From an uncultured Agathobacter sp. (GTDB lineage Bacteria > Bacillota > Clostridia > Lachnospirales > Lachnospiraceae): DNA of 47,836 nucleotides. The stretch is from assembly GCA_910587655.1 (NCBI GenBank), contig CAJUND010000004.1:1-47836 (forward strand). Direction: 5' to 3'. Below the pieces are notes generated by a model. The model made no database searches. It saw only the letters and a list, made by a program, of their open reading frames with translations, and was not told the DNA's origin. Position 1 is the stretch's first letter. The number at the start of each line of letters is the position of its first letter. Shown one piece after another: positions 8,630 through 17,768 of the stretch. The position numbers were made by a program, and so were the translations under genes.

Positions 8630-8657
8630 ATCATAACATAAATTTTCCATTTCGCAA
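8630..8657 (-). promoter_or_regulatory. Sigma-A-type promoter for ppdK
   Basis: On the minus strand TTGCGA (8652-8657) is separated by 16 bp from TATGAT (8630-8635). It lies in the glyS-ppdK gap and gives a leader of roughly 130 nt before the ppdK start. No riboswitch-like fold is apparent. Confidence 0.6.
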
Positions 8658-8685
8658 GTCCTTTATTTGGGAGAAAACCTATTCT

Positions 8686-10083
8686 TTAAAAATCAAACTT
8701 CTCGTCGAAATATGCCTCAAGGTCCGCAATCTTAATGCGCTCCTGCTCCATCGTGTCGCGGTCACGCACTGTCACCATGCCGTCCTCCTCGGAGTCAAAG
8801 TCGTAGGTGACACAGAACGGGGTTCCGATTTCATCCTGCCTGCGGTAACGCTTGCCGATGGTTCCCCTGTCGTCAAACTCACAGTTATACTTCTTTGAGA
8901 GCTGGATAAAGATTTCCTCCGTCTGCTCATTCAGCTTCTTGGAAAGCGGAAGCACGCCGATTTTTACCGGTGCAAGCGCCGGATGGAAATGGAATACGGT
9001 TCTTGTGTCCGGTTTCTCCGGCGTTCCGATTTCCTCCTCGTCATATGCCGAACACAGAAATGCCAGTACCACACGGTCAGCCCCGAGCGAAGGCTCAATG
9101 ACATACGGAATATATTTTTCATTCTTTGAATCATCAAAATATGTCATATCCTCACCGGAAGTATTCATATGCTGTGTCAGGTCATAATCTGTACGGTCAG
9201 CAATGCCCCAGAGTTCTCCCCAGCCAAACGGGAATAAAAATTCAATGTCGGTGGTTGCCTTTGAATAAAAGCACAGTTCCTCCGGCGAATGGTCGCGAAG
9301 ACGCATTTCCTCTTCCCTGATTCCAAGGGAAACCAGCCAGTCATGGCAGAACGACCTCCAGTACTGGAACCACATCAGGTCAGTTTCCGGCTCACAGAAA
9401 AACTCAAGCTCCATCTGCTCAAACTCCCTGGTACGGAACGTAAAGTTTCCCGGAGTAATCTCATTCCGGAAGGATTTTCCTATCTGCCCGATACCAAACG
9501 GAAGCTTCTTGCGGGAAGTTCTCTGCACGTTTTTGAAGTTCACAAATATTCCCTGTGCCGTCTCCGGTCTTAAATAAACCGTATTCTTTGCATCCTCCGT
9601 AACCCCCTGAAAGGTCTTGAACATCAGGTTAAACTGACGGATATCCGTGAAATTATGTTTTCCGCAGGACGGACAGCAGACCCTGTGGTCCAGAATAAAA
9701 TCATACATTTCCTCATTGGACCATCCGTCCACCGAACCGTCCAGGCTAATGTCATTTGCTTCTGCGAAATTCTCAATCAGCTGGTCGGCGCGGAAACGCT
9801 CATGGCACTCCTTGCAGTCCATCAGCGGGTCGGAAAATCCGCCCAGGTGTCCGGAAGCCACCCAGGTCTGCGGATTCATCAGAATCGCACAGTCCACCCC
9901 GACATTATTCGGATGCTCCTGGATAAATTTCTTCCACCAGGCGCGCTTGACATTATTTTTAAGCTCTACTCCCAGATTACCGTAATCCCACGTATTTGCA
10001 AGACCTCCGTATATTTCGGAACCCGGATAAACAAATCCCCTCTGCTTTGCAACCTGAACGATTCTGTCCAATGTTTTTTCCAT
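8686..10083 (-). CDS. glyS: Glycyl-tRNA synthetase (single-chain class II)
   Basis: 465 residues, the homodimeric form rather than the two-subunit bacterial form. It charges tRNA-Gly. Visible signatures: a Cys cluster CKECHERF ... CCPSCGKHNF in the insertion, motif 2 (FRNEITPGNFTFRTREFEQMELEFF), motif 3 (EPSLGADRVVLAFL) and the C-terminal anticodon-binding domain (PVKIGVLPL onward). The ATG at 10083 follows a GAGGG-type site. It lies between the lipoprotein gene and ppdK on the same strand. Confidence 0.96.
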   Translation of the reverse strand: MEKTLDRIVQVAKQRGFVYPGSEIYGGLANTWDYGNLGVELKNNVKRAWWKKFIQEHPNNVGVDCAILMNPQTWVASGHLGGFSDPLMDCKECHERFRADQLIENFAEANDISLDGSVDGWSNEEMYDFILDHRVCCPSCGKHNFTDIRQFNLMFKTFQGVTEDAKNTVYLRPETAQGIFVNFKNVQRTSRKKLPFGIGQIGKSFRNEITPGNFTFRTREFEQMELEFFCEPETDLMWFQYWRSFCHDWLVSLGIREEEMRLRDHSPEELCFYSKATTDIEFLFPFGWGELWGIADRTDYDLTQHMNTSGEDMTYFDDSKNEKYIPYVIEPSLGADRVVLAFLCSAYDEEEIGTPEKPDTRTVFHFHPALAPVKIGVLPLSKKLNEQTEEIFIQLSKKYNCEFDDRGTIGKRYRRQDEIGTPFCVTYDFDSEEDGMVTVRDRDTMEQERIKIADLEAYFDEKFDF

Positions 10084-10106
10084 TATGTAGCCCTCGCATT
10101 CTCTTT

Positions 10107-10916
10107 TTATTTATAAATAATATAAGTGTATACCTGACTGTTTTCACCGGCTGATTCTGTATCTTCTCCCTCTTCACCATCAAACTTAAACGATACATCA
10201 GCACTGGCTTCTGTTGACATATTTAACAGGTCGTCATCAGAAACCGACTCCGGTATCTCGGTACCAGTCTCCGTTACGGATTCTGTCCCATTTGTTTCTT
10301 TTACAGCCTCTGTACTTTCCGTCGTTTCCTCTCCCGGCAGAATGGAAATGCCTTCCCTGATGGAAATCGTTTTTTCATCCACATATTTCGTGTTTTCCAC
10401 AGACACGCAGACTACTTCCCCCGGCACATGCACGTTCAGGTTGCCGCGGATAACAACGACTTTGTATTCCGCATCATCCAGATATGCATCTGCATCGCAT
10501 AAAGCAGCCGTACCGTCTTTTACTGCTGCAAACTCACCTTCAAATGTATACCCCGCGGCAAGAGCCTCCGCAACGCTTCCGGCAAACAGCTCAATCCCGT
10601 TAAACCGCTGGTATTCCTGTGCCGTGGCATACGATAAAATGATGGTTGCCTTTTTGTCCTTGACAGACAGATCCTTCAGCTTTACCAGATCGCTGCCGTA
10701 AGTATCATTATATGCCGCAATGGTTTCCTTTGCATAGGACTCTAGCCCCTTTTCGTCATATGTTCCCTCGTCAAAATCCTCCACGTCCGTAGAGACAATC
10801 CCTCCATCTTTCAGTACAAATACTGTGCTCTCATCCGCTGCATAGGAAGCACCGCATCCGGTAAACAGACTGGTACACAAAACAAAAACAAGAGCCAGGC
10901 TTACGAATTTTTTCAT
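10107..10916 (-). CDS. Putative lipoprotein of unknown function
   Basis: 269 residues. A type II signal peptide (MKKFVSLALVFVLCTSLFTGC) places the lipidated Cys at residue 21, so the protein should be anchored on the outer face of the membrane. Residues 30-190 look like a mixed alpha/beta domain; the last 75 residues are rich in Thr, Glu and Ser and are probably disordered. The gene sits between recO and glyS on the same strand. No enzyme motif is visible and I cannot assign a function. Confidence 0.8.
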   Translation of the reverse strand: MKKFVSLALVFVLCTSLFTGCGASYAADESTVFVLKDGGIVSTDVEDFDEGTYDEKGLESYAKETIAAYNDTYGSDLVKLKDLSVKDKKATIILSYATAQEYQRFNGIELFAGSVAEALAAGYTFEGEFAAVKDGTAALCDADAYLDDAEYKVVVIRGNLNVHVPGEVVCVSVENTKYVDEKTISIREGISILPGEETTESTEAVKETNGTESVTETGTEIPESVSDDDLLNMSTEASADVSFKFDGEEGEDTESAGENSQVYTYIIYK

Positions 10917-10976
10917 AGTGGTTTAATCTCCTTTATCATACAATCCTTGCTATTATACACTTTTCATATTTTGTTT

Positions 10977-11708
10977 TCAACCAAAAATGTGCAGGGAATG
11001 AAATTCGTGACGGACATAATGCGCCATATAGTCTGCCATAATGGCCCTCAGCTCCTCCAGAACCTCCCTGGAAACTGTAAAGGAATACAGCTTTTCCACA
11101 GGAGTGGAAATTATGTACTGCATCGTATAGCGGCTGCTGTCCAGGATTTTCACCCCCTGTACGGCTTTTCCGCACTGGCTGCAGAAAATTCCGCCGCGCT
11201 TCACGGAAAAAATTCTTAAGTCCTCTTTTTTATGGCAGTGCATGCAGGAAAACACATCCGGACCCTCCCCGTTTATGGTAACCGCTTTCAGTTCAAAAAC
11301 CACACGGACCAGTTCCCTGGGAATCCTTGTGCTCTCCAGCGCGCGCATGGACTGGTACAGAAGCTTTAACATTTCCCGTTCATCGTTATTTTCCTGGCAG
11401 AAATATTCGGCAAATTCTGCAAAATAAAATCCAAGGGACGCTGCGTCCAGGTCATTCACCAGACTGCGGAAATAATTTTTGATGCCTGCCTTTGTCAGGT
11501 TATATGCGCTCTTTCCCTCGTATAATTCAAATTCGCCAAAAGAAAAGGGATTTGTCGCAGCTAAAAGCTGGCTTCCGGGACGTCTTGCGCCCCTTGCAAA
11601 TGCTGTGATTTTCCCTCTTTCCTTTGTCAGAATTGTTAATCTTTTGTCATAATCCCGAACGGGCATGGCTGTCAAAACCATACCCATCATGGTCACGGAC
11701 TGTCCCAT
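10977..11708 (-). CDS. recO: DNA repair protein RecO
   Basis: 243 residues. RecO helps RecR load RecA on SSB-coated single-stranded DNA in the RecFOR pathway. The N-terminal OB fold is visible as MVLTAMPVRDYDKRLTILT followed by GARRPGSQLLAATNPFSFGEFELYEG. A four-Cys zinc site follows (CMHCHKK ... CSQCGKA). The ATG at 11708 (MGQSVTMMGMVL) matches family starts better than an upstream in-frame ATG fifteen codons earlier. It lies downstream of era, a common clostridial arrangement. Confidence 0.95.
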   Translation of the reverse strand: MGQSVTMMGMVLTAMPVRDYDKRLTILTKERGKITAFARGARRPGSQLLAATNPFSFGEFELYEGKSAYNLTKAGIKNYFRSLVNDLDAASLGFYFAEFAEYFCQENNDEREMLKLLYQSMRALESTRIPRELVRVVFELKAVTINGEGPDVFSCMHCHKKEDLRIFSVKRGGIFCSQCGKAVQGVKILDSSRYTMQYIISTPVEKLYSFTVSREVLEELRAIMADYMAHYVRHEFHSLHIFG

Positions 11709-11899
11709 TCCCCTGATCCCTCTGTCCTGTCTGATTACTGCAAAAACTGTCACTTTCCACCGAATTGCGGTATGTCAGATAATCTGTTACTTTTCCTGTC
11801 GTCCAAAATGCTTCCCAGGTTTTCTCCATTGCATCTCCCTCCCGTCCTAAATAGAATCTGCAATGTCATAAAATCTATTCCCAGGAAAAACTGGAAAAA

Positions 11900-12814
11900 T
11901 TACTGGTTCTCATCCCGGTAACCGAAATTCTTAATTAAAAAGTCATTGTCACGCCAGTCTTTTTTTACTTTTACCCATAGCTTTAAGTTCACCTTTGTAT
12001 CCAGCAGACGTTCCATCTCAAAGCGGGCGTTTGTGCCTATTTTTTTGAGCATTGCCCCCTGTTTTCCGATAACAATACCTTTATGGGAATCGCGTTCACA
12101 GACAATGGTCGCATCTATATCCATGATGCTGCCCGCCTTCCCATTTCTCTCATGCATACGTTCTATGGATACTGCAATCCCGTGGGGAACCTCGTCATTT
12201 AATGCATGCAGCGCCTTTTCCCTTATAATTTCCGCACAGATAGCGCGTTCCGGCTGGTCCGTAACAGTATCCTCGTCATAAAACTGCGGGCCGGGATTTA
12301 AATATTTAAAAATGGACTCTGTCACATCTTCCATATTATTTCCCCGGAGTGCCGATGTCGGAATGATTTCCGCAAAATCATATACTTTGCGGTAAGTGTC
12401 AATATATTCCAGAACCTTGTCCTTTTCAACGGTATCTACTTTATTGATAACAAGTATCACCGGCGTTTTCACTTTCTGCAGCTGTTCAATAATATGCTGC
12501 TCCCCCGCGCCGATAAAATTGCCGGGCTCTACCAGCCACAGCACAACGTCCACTTCATTCAGTGTCCGTTCCGCCACGTTTACCATATATTCCCCAAGCT
12601 TGTTTTTCGCTTTGTGTATCCCCGGTGTATCCACAAACACAATCTGTCCGCGCCCCGGCTCGGTATAAACCGTCTGGATCCGGTTTCTGGTCGTCTGCGG
12701 TTTATTTGATGTGATTGCAATCTTTTGTCCGATCAGCCGGTTCATAAGTGTGGACTTCCCAACATTCGGCCTTCCTATAATTGTAACAAATCCTGATTTA
12801 AATTTTTCTCCCAT
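11900..12814 (-). CDS. era: GTPase Era
   Basis: 304 residues, standard length. Era is an essential GTPase that binds the 3' end of 16S rRNA during small-subunit assembly. The G1 motif GRPNVGKS, G3 DTPGIH, G4 NKVD and G5 SAL are all present in the first 160 residues. The C-terminal KH domain contains VIGKQGAMLKKIG. It precedes recO on the same strand with a gap of about 190 bp that holds nothing recognisable. Confidence 0.97.
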   Translation of the reverse strand: MGEKFKSGFVTIIGRPNVGKSTLMNRLIGQKIAITSNKPQTTRNRIQTVYTEPGRGQIVFVDTPGIHKAKNKLGEYMVNVAERTLNEVDVVLWLVEPGNFIGAGEQHIIEQLQKVKTPVILVINKVDTVEKDKVLEYIDTYRKVYDFAEIIPTSALRGNNMEDVTESIFKYLNPGPQFYDEDTVTDQPERAICAEIIREKALHALNDEVPHGIAVSIERMHERNGKAGSIMDIDATIVCERDSHKGIVIGKQGAMLKKIGTNARFEMERLLDTKVNLKLWVKVKKDWRDNDFLIKNFGYRDENQ

Positions 12815-12843
12815 ATCTGGTCCTCTTCCCGTCTTTTGTATTT

Positions 12844-15753
12844 TTATAATAACGCTTTAATTTCCGTGAACATCCCGTTTTCACTCCGGATAACGTCTTC
12901 GTTTCCAATCACGCAGAAACCGTCGTCATCCAGAACAGACTGGATCAGTCCTGCAAGTTTCCTGATATCCTCCGGATTCGCAGCAAGTATTTCATCCCTC
13001 TCTTTCTGGATATCATCATAATCCAGATTCTCCAGGTATGCCGCCATGGAACGGCTGCCCTTCGCCTCCGGATTCAGCGGTGTGTCCAGCGCTCCAAACG
13101 TCCCAATGATATATTTCGTCATGTCGCGGTCATCCGGCTCGAAGGTTTTTACATATTCTGCAATCTTACTGTATACTTCATTGGTCTTTGCCAGATTCGG
13201 ATCCCTGTAGGAAACAAAATAACTTTCCCCCGTGCGCAGGAAGGAGCTCATGCACCCGTATGCCCCGTTTTTCACACGGATATTCATCCAGAGATAATCA
13301 TATCCCAGTATCATTTTCAGTATCTTTAATGTCCCGGAATAATCAAATCCGTGCTGCCTGAAATTCCCCACCCGCGCCACATACTGTATCTGGGAAGCAT
13401 CTGTAAATCCTTCTTTTTTACTGGAAAAGACAAATTCTGCCGCAGCCCCTGCCTTAGTCCCTTCCGGGAGTCTGCTTAGATAGTCAGACAGTACCGGCTC
13501 AGCCGCACGGTACAGTTTTTCCTCCCCGGTAAAGCTGACAAGCAGCCGCTTCTTCACAAACAGCTTTTCTGCTAATTCCACAAGCTTTCCCGTCACTTCC
13601 TCCGGATGGCTTTTGATCTGTCTGTCCAGTTTTTCAATCATGCGATAGTATGCAATGCCATTGATGGCATCCTGGTAGAACGCATAACGGGACAGGCAGG
13701 ACAGCGCACGCATGGACGCCACTGTATGCCCGCTACTGCTTAAGTTCACCTGCAGTCTTGACTTTACCTGTGCAATCAGCTCCGCAAGACGCTTTACATC
13801 TGTCAGGTCAGAGGTTCTTAAAATTTCATCCGCCAGTTCCATTGCGGAAGAAAGATTTTTTTCCAGCACCTTAATCCGCACCTCAAATTTCGCATCAAGT
13901 ACATTTACCTTTTTTACATCCGGGTACAGTCCCATACCGCAGGATATTCCGCCGGTATAAATGTTGACTGCACTGGCAAGGTCCGCATAGCTGTAATGCT
14001 CCGTGTCCACATAGCCCAGTACGGAACGCAGCAGCCCGAAATACGGCACATCCTCCTGCGCAATGTCCGAACACTCAAACATCAGGGTAATATAATCAAT
14101 TCCGTTTGTCGGCAGTTCATGACGGATGATTTCCAGGGAACCGGAAGTTTCCTTTATATTAGTAAAAGGAACTGCTTCTTTTCTCATATCCTCCCGTCCC
14201 AGCATCGGAATTTTCTTTAAATCCTCTTCCGGCGAAGGCGTACCCTGGTACTCTTTCAGGCGGTGCGTTTCCTCCACCAGCGCCGTAATCTCTTCTTTGG
14301 TCAGGGATGCCTTGTACCCTGCCAGCTTTTCCTGCAGCTTCTGTTCCGTTACACGGTTTTTGCCGCGCTCCGGTATTACGGTAACGACTGCCCCGTGCGT
14401 ATTGTCAAGCAGATATTCCTGTACGAGTTTTTCAAAATATCCCGTTTTCATCTGCTCACGCAGAAACTGCAGGGTATCCAGGCATTCCAGATGGATAAAC
14501 GGTTTCCTGTCATCAAACAGCCAGCTTTCCAGGCACTGCAGTCCGTATAAAAGCCCCTTCGGGTAATGACCGTAATCCGCCTCCCGGAAACGGAATTCCG
14601 TGCTGTTGATTCCGGCGAGCAGTGCGTCATGGTTCAGCCCGTTTTTCACCAGGTTCTTTAATGTATTTTCTATGATTTCCACAAAACGGCTTTCGTCTTC
14701 TTTCTCTGCATTTTTCGCAACAATGGAAAACACCGGCTGTAAAATATCATCCTCATAGCTTCCGTATACATCCTCACCGATTCCCGCGTCAATCAGCGCC
14801 TTTTTCACCGGAGCGCCCGGCGCACTGACAAGCACATAGTCCAGAACGGAAAATGCCTGGTAAAGCTTCCGGTCCAGAACGGTTCCAATTACTTTATTAT
14901 AGGATAAGTAAGTGTTCTTTTCCTCCGGCTCATCCTCCGTTACCGGATAGCTTTCTTTTACATATTTCATTTTGTCAAACGGCTTCTGTAAATGAATTTC
15001 AGAATCCACCCCGGCATTCCCAAAATGGCACAGATACTCCCGGTCCAGAAATTCCAGCCGTTCTTCGATATCCATATCCCCGTAAAGATAGATGTAGGAG
15101 TTTCCGGGATGATAGTATTTATGATAAAAATCCAGGTATTCTTCATATGTTAAATCCGGGATATGTTCGGGATTGCCGCCGGAATTTTTGCTGTAGGCAT
15201 TATCCGGAAAAAGCGCTTTTGAAATGGCAGTCTGCAGCACTTCATCCGGTGATGAATATGCACCTTTCATTTCATTATAAACAACGCCGTTTATGATCAG
15301 CGGCGCCTCCTCTGATTCCAGCTCATAATGCCAGCCTTCCTGCATGAATATTTCCCTGTATTTTGTGATATTCGGATGAAAAACCGCATCCAGGTAAACG
15401 TCCATCAGGTTTTTAAAATCCCGCTCATTATAACTCGCAACCGGATACACCGTTTTTTCCGGATAGGTCATGGCATTTAAAAATGTATTTAAGGAACCCT
15501 TCGCCAGCTCCATAAAAGGGTCCTTTACCGGAAATTTATCAGAACCGCACAGTACGGTATGCTCAATAATATGCGGTACTCCTGTTTCGTCTTCCGGCGG
15601 CGTCCGAAAACCAATGGCAAAAACTTTGTTATCGTCATCATTGGATATGATACACACGCGCGCCCCGCTTGCTTTATGGCGCAGGATAAATCCGGTGGAT
15701 GCAATGTCTTTCAGTTCTCTTTCTTCTATTATGTCGTATGCTGCAAATTTCAT
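12844..15753 (-). CDS. M16C-family metallopeptidase (presequence-protease-like)
   Basis: 969 residues, the expected size for the M16C group (PreP, falcilysin and bacterial relatives), which form a two-half chamber that degrades short unfolded peptides. The inverted zinc motif is HIIEH (within TGVPHIIEHTVLCGS), near residue 60, with the downstream Glu supplied by a YNEMKGAYSSPDE segment. No signal peptide is seen, so it should be cytoplasmic. The ATG at 15753, after GGAAGGGAG, gives MKFAAYDIIEERELKDI, the normal family start. Confidence 0.92.
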   Translation of the reverse strand: MKFAAYDIIEERELKDIASTGFILRHKASGARVCIISNDDDNKVFAIGFRTPPEDETGVPHIIEHTVLCGSDKFPVKDPFMELAKGSLNTFLNAMTYPEKTVYPVASYNERDFKNLMDVYLDAVFHPNITKYREIFMQEGWHYELESEEAPLIINGVVYNEMKGAYSSPDEVLQTAISKALFPDNAYSKNSGGNPEHIPDLTYEEYLDFYHKYYHPGNSYIYLYGDMDIEERLEFLDREYLCHFGNAGVDSEIHLQKPFDKMKYVKESYPVTEDEPEEKNTYLSYNKVIGTVLDRKLYQAFSVLDYVLVSAPGAPVKKALIDAGIGEDVYGSYEDDILQPVFSIVAKNAEKEDESRFVEIIENTLKNLVKNGLNHDALLAGINSTEFRFREADYGHYPKGLLYGLQCLESWLFDDRKPFIHLECLDTLQFLREQMKTGYFEKLVQEYLLDNTHGAVVTVIPERGKNRVTEQKLQEKLAGYKASLTKEEITALVEETHRLKEYQGTPSPEEDLKKIPMLGREDMRKEAVPFTNIKETSGSLEIIRHELPTNGIDYITLMFECSDIAQEDVPYFGLLRSVLGYVDTEHYSYADLASAVNIYTGGISCGMGLYPDVKKVNVLDAKFEVRIKVLEKNLSSAMELADEILRTSDLTDVKRLAELIAQVKSRLQVNLSSSGHTVASMRALSCLSRYAFYQDAINGIAYYRMIEKLDRQIKSHPEEVTGKLVELAEKLFVKKRLLVSFTGEEKLYRAAEPVLSDYLSRLPEGTKAGAAAEFVFSSKKEGFTDASQIQYVARVGNFRQHGFDYSGTLKILKMILGYDYLWMNIRVKNGAYGCMSSFLRTGESYFVSYRDPNLAKTNEVYSKIAEYVKTFEPDDRDMTKYIIGTFGALDTPLNPEAKGSRSMAAYLENLDYDDIQKERDEILAANPEDIRKLAGLIQSVLDDDGFCVIGNEDVIRSENGMFTEIKALL

Positions 15754-15789
15754 GTTTCTCCCTTCCTTTCTCCTGGAACACCAGCCCAC

Positions 15790-15821
15790 ATAAAAAGACC
15801 ATCACGCCTGTGACAGTCTTT
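15790..15821 (-). terminator. Terminator-like hairpin after mscS
   Basis: AAAGAC (15794-15799) pairs with GTCTTT (15816-15821), and an inner TCAC/GTGA pair closes a 4-nt loop. On the minus strand TTTTTAT follows. It would separate the MscS unit from the peptidase gene. Confidence 0.55.
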
Positions 15822-15942
15822 GAATTTATTATGTGAAATCTGTTCAATTCTACGCAGGACGGACTGCAATTTTACCCGGTACTCTAGTTATTTATTAAAA
15901 GACTAGCATATCCTCATGGGGTTGTCAAACATAATTTACCAT

Positions 15943-16022
15943 ATCGTCAGTCTCTGACTGACGATGCGATATGCGCAATGTCCTTTTGCGCAGTAAAATA
16001 AGCTTTCTTTGCTTATTTTACT
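15943..16022 (-). repeat. Three-hairpin intergenic element, copy 1
   Basis: Read on the minus strand there are three stems: AGTAAAATAAGC/GCTTATTTTACT, TGCGCA/TGCGCA and ATCGTCAGTC/GACTGACGAT. The first stem includes the mscS stop codon. The layout matches 35212-35285 and 36699-36778, although the second and third stems have different bases. Confidence 0.7.
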
Positions 16023-16923
16023 CCTTCTTCTCATCCCGCAGGCTGACGTCCAGCTGCGGATACGGAATGGAAATATTATTTTCATCGAGTGCCAGCTTGA
16101 TCTGCTCCAGCATATGCCAGCGGACAGGCCAGTAATCCTCATTCTTTACCCAGACACGCACGCCAAGCTCCACCGCGGAATCTGCAAGCGCCGATACAAA
16201 GATATCACAAGGTCTGTCTGCTGCCACTCTGCCCTCTTCTTCTGTCACAGTCTGTAAAACCTTTTTTGCCATGGCAAGGTCTGTTTCATATGCCACACTG
16301 ACGGTTAAATCAATCCTGCGGTACTCCATCCGGCTGTAATTGGTAATACTCGTATTGGAGAGGCTTCCATTGGGAATCACAATTACCTTATGGTCCACGG
16401 AAAGAAGTTTCGTGTAAAATGTCGTAATCTCGTCTACGGTTCCTTCCTGCCCCGTTGCATTGTCAAGGATATAATCACCGACCACAAAAGGCTTCATTAA
16501 AAGAATCAGTACGCCTCCGGCAAAATTGGACAGACTTCCCTGCAGGGCAAGTCCAAGCGTCAGTCCGGCAGAACCAAGCACTGCCACTACGGAACTGGTC
16601 GTTACCCCAAACTGTGACAGCACAATCATCAGAAGCACAAAATACAGGCTGTACCTGATTAGCGAACAGAGGAAGGAAATTACGCCGGCTTCCGCCTTTC
16701 CTTTCTCCAGTGATTTTTTTATCATTTTGACAAATCCCTTAATCAGTCTGCTTCCAATGATTAATATGATTACGGTAATAACAAGCTGCATCAGAAACGA
16801 AAAAAGCGACGGCATGAGTCCTTCCAGGTATGTCCGGATGATTCCCGGATTTTTTTCAATTTCCTGCAGAATATCGGTTTCTGCTGCTGACTGTTTTATC
16901 AAAAAATAAATTATCTCTTTCAC
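16018..16923 (-). CDS. Small-conductance mechanosensitive channel (MscS family)
   Basis: 301 residues. MscS channels open on membrane stretch to release solutes during osmotic downshift. Three hydrophobic segments occupy residues about 40-150; the pore-lining TM3 is the Gly/Ala-rich AVLGSAGLTLGLALQGSLSNFAGGVLILLMKPFVVGDYI region. The cytoplasmic beta and alpha/beta domains follow. The start is GTG at 16923 after AAAGGAG. The stop codon lies inside a three-hairpin repeat. Confidence 0.92.
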   Translation of the reverse strand: MKEIIYFLIKQSAAETDILQEIEKNPGIIRTYLEGLMPSLFSFLMQLVITVIILIIGSRLIKGFVKMIKKSLEKGKAEAGVISFLCSLIRYSLYFVLLMIVLSQFGVTTSSVVAVLGSAGLTLGLALQGSLSNFAGGVLILLMKPFVVGDYILDNATGQEGTVDEITTFYTKLLSVDHKVIVIPNGSLSNTSITNYSRMEYRRIDLTVSVAYETDLAMAKKVLQTVTEEEGRVAADRPCDIFVSALADSAVELGVRVWVKNEDYWPVRWHMLEQIKLALDENNISIPYPQLDVSLRDEKKE

Positions 16924-16945
16924 CCTTTGTACTCCTTTATTTACT

Positions 16946-16974
16946 ATAGTATATCAAAATCCATATGATGTAAA
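16946..16974 (-). promoter_or_regulatory. Sigma-A-type promoter for mscS
   Basis: On the minus strand TTTACA (16969-16974) and TACTAT (16946-16951) are 17 bp apart. The -35 box directly abuts the 33-bp palindrome upstream. Confidence 0.65.
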
Positions 16975-17019
16975 GTCTGTTGTAACAGTTCGGCCGAAGG
17001 CTGAACTGTTACAGTCTGT
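16975..17019. repeat. 33-bp palindrome flanked by 6-bp direct repeats
   Basis: TGTAACAGTTCGGCC and GGCTGAACTGTTACA (16981-16995 and 16999-17013) pair fully if one G-T pair is allowed, around a GAA loop. GTCTGT stands directly on both sides (16975-16980 and 17014-17019). It lies between mscS and the tetR-type gene and touches the mscS -35 box. It could be an operator or a miniature inserted repeat. Confidence 0.6.
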
Positions 17020-17160
17020 TTCGCGGCTATGATATCCAGTCCTCGCTTTTGCAGAGTATATATGATATAATAGAAACTATGTAACTATTCAGAATAGGTC
17101 AAAGCGGTACCGCGCAGACCGTAAGAACATGATTCAGGAGTGCAAAAAGGAGAAATAAAA

Positions 17161-17738
17161 TGGGTTCGAAAACACGGGATGAAAGATATCATGTAGCAGA
17201 AGAAGCAATCCTCGACGCGTTTTTTCTGGTTCTTAAGGAAAAGGAACTGGACAGGATTACTGTGTCCGATATTATTAAAAAGGCCGGCATTGTACGAAGT
17301 ACTTTTTACAACCATTTTGAAGACATTCCGAATCTTATCAATGCCATCGAGGATAAAACCCTGAACGATATTTTCTCCCTTATGAAGACGTTCCATCCGG
17401 AGAATGACTGGGATATGTGCAAATCCTTTTATTTAACGATCTGCGAATACACCATGACAAATCCTTTTCTTGCCAGTCTTCTCCGTGATCCGCAGGAAAA
17501 TACATTTTTCAGGAAAACAGTAACCATGTTTCACCGCTACGTGCAGAAAGTGACGCAGACAACTGCCGCCATCGAGCACAGCAAGGAAGATCTTTCCTAT
17601 ATGATTGCCTGCTCGATTGGCAGCACCATCGGCGTACTTCACAAATGGGCAAAAGACCAGTTTAAGGATTCTCCTGAGTATGTTGCCAATCTCCTGACAC
17701 GGGTATTTCTGTCAGGAATGCTCCCGAATATCCTTTAA
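17161..17738 (+). CDS. TetR-family transcriptional regulator
   Basis: 192 residues. The N-terminal helix-turn-helix is ITVSDIIKKAGIVRSTFYNHFEDIPNLINAI, the typical TetR recognition segment; the C-terminal half is a helical ligand-binding and dimer domain of the type often seen next to fatty-acid or efflux genes. AAGGAG stands 7 nt before the ATG. A TATAAT box lies at 17066-17071, but no convincing -35 was found. It is the only intact complete plus-strand gene in the middle of the window and converges with the NRPS-like operon, which it may control. Confidence 0.9.
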
Positions 17739-17768
17739 AAGGATTCGGCGGTATTTCTTCTTTTCCGG

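Noticed and set aside
5863..8634. Longer ppdK start with 48 extra residues
   Set aside because: The extra residues are not family-like and cover the promoter; the ATG at 8490 has an AGGAGG site and gives the usual N-terminus.
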